Assembly (NCBI RefSeq): GCF_019049255.1
Contig: NZ_JAGMUJ010000031.1
Location: 1 to 64,000 of the forward strand
DNA length: 64,000 nt
Source of the DNA: Streptomyces sp. AC558_RSS880
Lineage (GTDB): Bacteria > Actinomycetota > Actinomycetes > Streptomycetales > Streptomycetaceae
Reading direction: 5' to 3'
The position numbers were made by a program, and so were the translations under genes. Under the pieces are notes generated by a model. It was given only the letters and a program-made list of their open reading frames with translations. It made no database searches and had not been told where the DNA came from. Of this stretch, positions 60,373 to 64,000 are shown one piece after another; the first letter of the stretch is position 1, and the number at the start of each line of letters is the position of its first letter.

Positions 60373-61344
60373 TCACGCCGGACCGCCCGCCGCCCGGCTC
60401 ATCCGCGCCCCCAACTCCCGTACCGTCTCCACCAGTTCCGCGGGCTCCTGCACCGTGAACTCGTGCCCGAGCGTCGCCAGCCGTACCGCCAGCCATTCCT
60501 TGGCGCCGCTCACCGTCGCCCGCAGCCGGCAGCTTCCCTCGTCCAGCGGTTCGGGCGCGCCCAGCCAGCCCGGGAGGCGGGCGGCGACCGTCTCGGCCGG
60601 TGCGGCGAAGGTGACGACCAGTTCGTAGGACTCCTGCGCGCGGTACATCGACCGGCGCAGGAACTCCGCCGCGCTCCCGGTCGGCAGCTCGCGCGGGGTG
60701 AACCGCGCCCCGGTCGCGAAGGGGTCGCTCACCCGGTCGACGCGGAACGTCCGCCAGTCCGCGCGGTCGAGGTCGTACGCCACCAGGTACCAGCGCCGCC
60801 CGGTCGACACCAGCCGGTACGGCTCGGTCACCCGCCGGGACCCGGTGCCGTCGGCGGCCCGGTAGGCGAACCGCAGCCGCTCGTGCCCGGCCACCGTGGA
60901 GGCCATGACGGTGAGCGTCTCCGGCGCGATCGTCGCCCCGTCGCCGCTGGTCAGCGGGGTGGTCGCGGCCTGGAGCGTGCTGACGCGGTGGCGCAGCCTG
61001 GCGGGCAGCACCTGCTCCAGCTTGGCCAGCGCCCGCACGGAGGCCTCGTCCACGCCCTCCAGCGCGTGCCCGGCGCCGGCCCGCAGCCCGACCGCGATGG
61101 CCACCGCCTCCTCGTCGTCGAGCACCAGAGGCGGCATCGCCTTGCCGGCGACGAGCCGGTAGCCGCCGTCCGCGCCCAGGGTCGCCTGCACGGGATAACC
61201 GAGCTCGCGCAGCCGGTCGATGTCCCGCCGGATCGTGCGCCGGGAGACCCCGAGCCGGTCGGCCAGCTCGCCGCCGGGCCATTCGCGGGGCGTCTGGAGG
61301 AGGGAGAGGAGGGTCAGGAGCCGGGCCGGGGTGTCCGTCGTCAT
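60373..61344 (-). CDS. WYL-domain regulator (HTH_11)
   Basis: 323 residues: a winged-helix start (RLLTLLSLLQTPREWPGGEL, ADRLGVSRRTIRRDIDRLRELGYP), and a WYL domain (RFAYRAADGTGSRRVTEPY, GRRWYLVAYDLDRADWRTFRVDRV) with a C-terminal WCX region. WYL domains bind nucleic acids or small ligands. It diverges from the DHA2 exporter, with 63 bp between start codons, and probably regulates it. Confidence 0.92.
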   Translation of the reverse strand: MTTDTPARLLTLLSLLQTPREWPGGELADRLGVSRRTIRRDIDRLRELGYPVQATLGADGGYRLVAGKAMPPLVLDDEEAVAIAVGLRAGAGHALEGVDEASVRALAKLEQVLPARLRHRVSTLQAATTPLTSGDGATIAPETLTVMASTVAGHERLRFAYRAADGTGSRRVTEPYRLVSTGRRWYLVAYDLDRADWRTFRVDRVSDPFATGARFTPRELPTGSAAEFLRRSMYRAQESYELVVTFAAPAETVAARLPGWLGAPEPLDEGSCRLRATVSGAKEWLAVRLATLGHEFTVQEPAELVETVRELGARMSRAAGGPA

Positions 61345-61407
61345 GAGAACGAGGATGCCGCGGAATTAGGACCTGATCCGACCTACTTGGGAAATAGCTT
61401 CCGGGAC

Positions 61408-62931
61408 ATGAACTCCACCGACACCCCGCACGCACCGCAGCCCGTCGCGGGCGACCAGGGCGACCGCCGCCGCTGGTTCGCGCTGGCGATCGTGATGACC
61501 GCCGCCTTCATGGACCTCGTCGACGTCACGATCGTCAACATCGCGATCCCGTCGATCCAGCGCGACGAGGGCGCCACCTTCAGCCAGATCCAGTGGATCA
61601 CCGCGGGTTACGCGCTGGCCTTCGCCGCCGGGCTCGTCACCGGCGGCCGGCTCGGCGACATCCACGGCCGCAAGCGGATCTTCCTCATCGGCATCGGCGG
61701 CTTCACCGTCGCCTCCGCGCTGTGCGGCCTCGCCGTGAACCCGGAGATGCTGGTCGCCTCCCGCATCCTGCAGGGCGCCATGGCGGCGCTGATGGTGCCG
61801 CAGGTGCTGTCGATCGTGCACGCGACCTTCCCGGCGCACGAACGCGGCAAGGTGTTCGGGCTGTTCGGCGCGATCGTCGGCCTGGGCGCGGTGTCCGGAC
61901 CGCTGCTCGGCGCGCTGCTGACCGAGTGGAACCTGTTCGGCCTGGAATGGCGGCCGATCTTCCTGATCAACCTGCCGGTCGGCATCGCGGGCCTGGTCCT
62001 CGGCGGCCGCTTCATCACCGAGTCGAAGGCGCCGCGCGCCCTGAAGCTGGACCTGGTGGGCGTCGCGCTGGTCACGCTGGCCCTGCTGATGCTGCTCTAC
62101 CCGCTGACCCGGGGCCGTGAGCTGGGCTGGCCGCTGTGGGGGTACGTGTCGATGGCCGGCGCGCTGGTGGTCTTCGCGGCGCTGGTGGCGTACGAGCGGG
62201 TCAAGGGCGCGCGGGACGGCTCCCCGCTGATCGAGCTGTCGCTGTTCAAGGTGAAGAGCTTCGCGGCGGGCATCGCGGTGCAGACGGTGTTCGGCATCGG
62301 CCTCGGCATCTTCTTCCTGGTCTGGACGCTGTACATGCAGGTCGGCCTGGGCTGGAGCGCGCTGCGGGCCGGACTGACCGGGGTGCCGTTCTCCGTCGCG
62401 GTCTCCGCGGCGGCCGGGATGTCGGTGCAGCTGCTGGTCCCGCGCTACGGGCGCAAGGTGCTCCAGGCGGGCGCGCTGGTGATGGCGGCCGGGGTGCTGG
62501 TCTACATGTGGGAGGCCGAGCGGTACGGCCAGTCCATCGCCTCCTGGCAGATGGCGCTCCCGCTGGCGGTCATGGGCGTCGGCATGGGGCTGATCGTGGC
62601 CCCGCTGACGGACGCCGTGCTCTCCGAGGTACCGCGTGAGCACGCCGGGTCGGCGTCGGGGCTGATCAACACCGTGCAGCAGATGGGGAACGCGCTGGGG
62701 CTCGGCCTGGTGTCGGTGGTGTTCTTCGGGGTGATCGACGAGCGGCTCGCCCCGGCCGAGGTGGGCCCGGCCTTCGCCGACGGCTTCCGGCACGCGCTGG
62801 GCTGGGTGGCCGCGGTGCTGGGCGTGATCTTCCTGCTGATGTTCGCCCTGCCCAAGCGTCCCGCCCAGCATGTGGAGGGTGCGGGGGAGGCTCCCGTGGC
62901 GGTGGAGAAGGAGCGGGAACTCGTGGCCTGA
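61408..62931 (+). CDS. DHA2-family MFS exporter
   Basis: ATG 61408 gives 507 residues with 14 predicted helices; the frame is open far upstream but antisense to the WYL gene. Signatures: VDVTIVNIAIPSIQRDEGAT near residue 40, GGRLGDIHGRKR loop, and GAIVGLGAVSGPLLGALL. It is a drug-exporter-type transporter, and the divergent WYL gene is its likely regulator. A strong terminator follows at 62941. Confidence 0.92.
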   Translation: MNSTDTPHAPQPVAGDQGDRRRWFALAIVMTAAFMDLVDVTIVNIAIPSIQRDEGATFSQIQWITAGYALAFAAGLVTGGRLGDIHGRKRIFLIGIGGFTVASALCGLAVNPEMLVASRILQGAMAALMVPQVLSIVHATFPAHERGKVFGLFGAIVGLGAVSGPLLGALLTEWNLFGLEWRPIFLINLPVGIAGLVLGGRFITESKAPRALKLDLVGVALVTLALLMLLYPLTRGRELGWPLWGYVSMAGALVVFAALVAYERVKGARDGSPLIELSLFKVKSFAAGIAVQTVFGIGLGIFFLVWTLYMQVGLGWSALRAGLTGVPFSVAVSAAAGMSVQLLVPRYGRKVLQAGALVMAAGVLVYMWEAERYGQSIASWQMALPLAVMGVGMGLIVAPLTDAVLSEVPREHAGSASGLINTVQQMGNALGLGLVSVVFFGVIDERLAPAEVGPAFADGFRHALGWVAAVLGVIFLLMFALPKRPAQHVEGAGEAPVAVEKERELVA

Positions 62932-62940
62932 GCGGCTCCA

Positions 62941-62982
62941 CGGAGAGGGCCCGGCGCCTCATGAGGCGCCGGGCCCTCTCCG
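62941..62982. terminator. 42-bp perfect palindrome terminator
   Basis: Two 21-nt arms (starting CGGAGAGGGCCCGG) meet without spacer at 62961/62962, forming a very stable hairpin just after the exporter gene, before the fruR promoter. Confidence 0.9.
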
Positions 62983-62999
62983 TGTGTACGTACGGACAT

Positions 63000-63015
63000 G
63001 AACGGAAGCCCGTTC
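63000..63015. promoter_or_regulatory. Inverted repeat in the fruR promoter, site 1
   Basis: GAACGGAAGCCCGTTC is an inverted repeat (GAACGG/CCGTTC arms) 103 bp before the fruR start. A related GTTC-N6-GAAC site lies at 63084-63097. Together they may be FruR operators. Confidence 0.45.
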
Positions 63016-63083
63016 GTGCCCGTACGTGCCCATGTCTGTTTACTTTCCGGACATCCGGGCGTACTCTGCGGGCGAAACCACAC

Positions 63084-63097
63084 GTTCGGGCATGAAC
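63084..63097. promoter_or_regulatory. Inverted repeat in the fruR promoter, site 2
   Basis: GTTCGGGCATGAAC, an inverted repeat with GTTC and GAAC arms, lies 21 bp before the fruR ATG. It resembles site 1 in its GAACGG element, fitting autoregulation. Confidence 0.5.
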
Positions 63098-63117
63098 GGA
63101 CTCGGAGGCAGGCCACC

Positions 63118-63879
63118 ATGTACGCACCGGAACGCCAGCGGGAGATCCTGCGGCTCGCCCGCGACGGCGGCCGGGTGGACGTGGTCTCGCTGGCCGAGGA
63201 GTTCCAGGTGACCGCCGAGACCATCCGCCGGGACCTCAAGGCCCTCGACCGCGCCGGCCTGGTCCGCAGGGTGCACGGCGGGGCCATCCCGGCCGGACGC
63301 CTCGACTTCGAGCCGGACCTCGCCGAGCGGGAGACGACCGCGGCCGACGAGAAGGACCGCATCGCCAGGGCCGCCCTCGCCGAACTCCCGGCCGACGGCG
63401 CCGTGATCGTCGACGCCGGCTCGACGGCCGCGCTGCTCGCCGGCCTCCTGCCGGTGGAGCTCTCCCTCACCGTCGTCACCCACAGCCTGCCCATCGCGGC
63501 CCGCCTCGCCGACCACCCCGGCATCCAGCTCCATCTCGTCGGAGGGCGCGTACGGCACCGTACGCACGCCGCCGTGGACGCCTGGGCGCTGCGCGCGTAC
63601 GCCGAGATCCGCGCGGACGTCCTGTTCGTGGCCGCCAACGGGTTCTCCGCCGAACACGGGCTGACCACGCCCGACCTCGCCGAGGCCGCCGTGAAGCGCG
63701 CGGCCATGGCCGCCGCCCGCCGCGTGGTGCTGCTCGCCGACTCCTCCAAGCACGGCCAGGAGCACTTCGCCCGCTTCGGCGACCTGGGCGACGTGGACCT
63801 GCTGATCACCGACAGCGGGCTCAGCCCGGACGACGCCGCCGCGATCGAGCGCGGCGGCACGGAAGTAGTGCGCGCATGA
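63118..63879 (+). CDS. fruR: FruR, DeoR-family regulator of fructose operon
   Basis: 253 residues from ATG 63118 (GGAGG upstream). DeoR winged helix (RQREILRLARDGGRVDVVSLAEEF, then QVTAETIRRDLKALDRAGLVRRVHGGAI) and a sugar-phosphate-binding domain (VIVDAGSTAALLAGLL, VTHSLPIAARLAD, LLADSSKHG). It overlaps the next gene, encoding 1-phosphofructokinase, by four bases, which supports the fruR name. It probably represses the fru operon until fructose 1-phosphate binds. Confidence 0.88.
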   Translation: MYAPERQREILRLARDGGRVDVVSLAEEFQVTAETIRRDLKALDRAGLVRRVHGGAIPAGRLDFEPDLAERETTAADEKDRIARAALAELPADGAVIVDAGSTAALLAGLLPVELSLTVVTHSLPIAARLADHPGIQLHLVGGRVRHRTHAAVDAWALRAYAEIRADVLFVAANGFSAEHGLTTPDLAEAAVKRAAMAAARRVVLLADSSKHGQEHFARFGDLGDVDLLITDSGLSPDDAAAIERGGTEVVRA

Positions 63880-64000
63880 TCCTCACCGTCACCCCCAACC
63901 CGTCCCTGGACCGCACCTACGAGGTCCCCTCGCTGGACCGCGGCGAGGTCGTCCGGGCCACCGGCGAACGCGTCGACCCTGGCGGCAAGGGCGTCAACGT
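63876..64000 (+). CDS. fruK: FruK, 1-phosphofructokinase, partial (5' end)
   Basis: The first 41 codons begin MILTVTPNPSLDRTYEVP and reach DPGGKGVNV-like sequence, the start of PfkB-family 1-phosphofructokinase with the GGKGVN substrate loop. ATG 63876 overlaps the fruR TGA (ATGA). The gene is cut by the window end; a fructose PTS permease usually follows. Confidence 0.9.
   Translation, partial: MILTVTPNPSLDRTYEVPSLDRGEVVRATGERVDPGGKGVN

Noticed and set aside
60163..61407. N-terminal extension of the second DHA2 exporter by 415 codons
   Set aside because: The extension is antisense to the WYL regulator and low in complexity; the transporter fold starts right after ATG 61408.

Overview
The window is very GC-rich actinobacterial DNA with strong third-position GC bias, many GTG starts, GAGGAG-type ribosome binding sites and marker families (AfsR/AfsS, HrdD, XRE-DUF397 pair, FbiC, DUF5994, GPP34) that point to a Streptomyces chromosome. 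No long foreign-composition block stands out, but 30.9-51.5 kb is gene-poor and full of relics compared with the tightly packed flanks.

Left block (1-30 kb). It opens with the afsR-afsS secondary-metabolism regulatory pair, next to a tiny secreted peptide gene that shares AfsS's D-(S/N)-H-M-P motif. Then come a coenzyme F420 neighbourhood (deazaflavin-dependent nitroreductase-like protein, F420-dependent luciferase-like oxidoreductase, FO synthase FbiC), a CehA/McbA-type PHP protein, a toxin-antitoxin pair with a perfect palindromic operator, a STAND-like NTPase with TPRs, an ADP-ribosylglycohydrolase homologue that has lost its metal motifs, a sodium:solute symporter, a large membrane protein, a D,D-carboxypeptidase with a very long disordered N-terminus, a GPP34 protein, a Scr1/Scr2-like XRE-DUF397 pair, glutathione peroxidase, a methyltransferase, and a divergent TetR/MMPL transporter pair.

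Middle block (31-51 kb). After an AraC regulator, an acyltransferase carrying a TTA codon and a hydrolase comes a likely integrated island. It is bounded on the right by an intact tRNA-Arg(CCT) gene with a truncated integrase beside it, and on the left by a 39-bp degenerate copy of the same tRNA's 3' half at 36.46 kb. Inside are a fatty-acid desaturase, an Asp23/DUF2273/AmaP-type envelope-stress operon, STAS and PP2C (RsbU-like) partner-switching proteins, three DUF5994 paralogues and an IS3 relic. To the right of the tRNA lies decayed DNA: an orphan CebR box, a small gene coupled to an MFS exporter, glycosyltransferase and ABC-transporter pseudogene fragments, and a fructosamine-kinase-like gene.

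Right block (51.5-64 kb). Core-like genes follow: secreted M6 metalloprotease, TetR plus DHA2 exporter, MarR diverging from a LigB-type dioxygenase, GNAT, sigma factor HrdD with a consensus SigR promoter, TetR, WYL regulator diverging from a second DHA2 exporter, and the start of a fructose operon (DeoR-type fruR and partial fruK, cut by the window end).

From memory, the left block follows S. coelicolor gene order around afsR (SCO4425-4444) and the right block follows the order around hrdD (SCO3208 down to SCO3196). Their junction here would fit a chromosomal inversion roughly symmetric about oriC. That reading is unverified.
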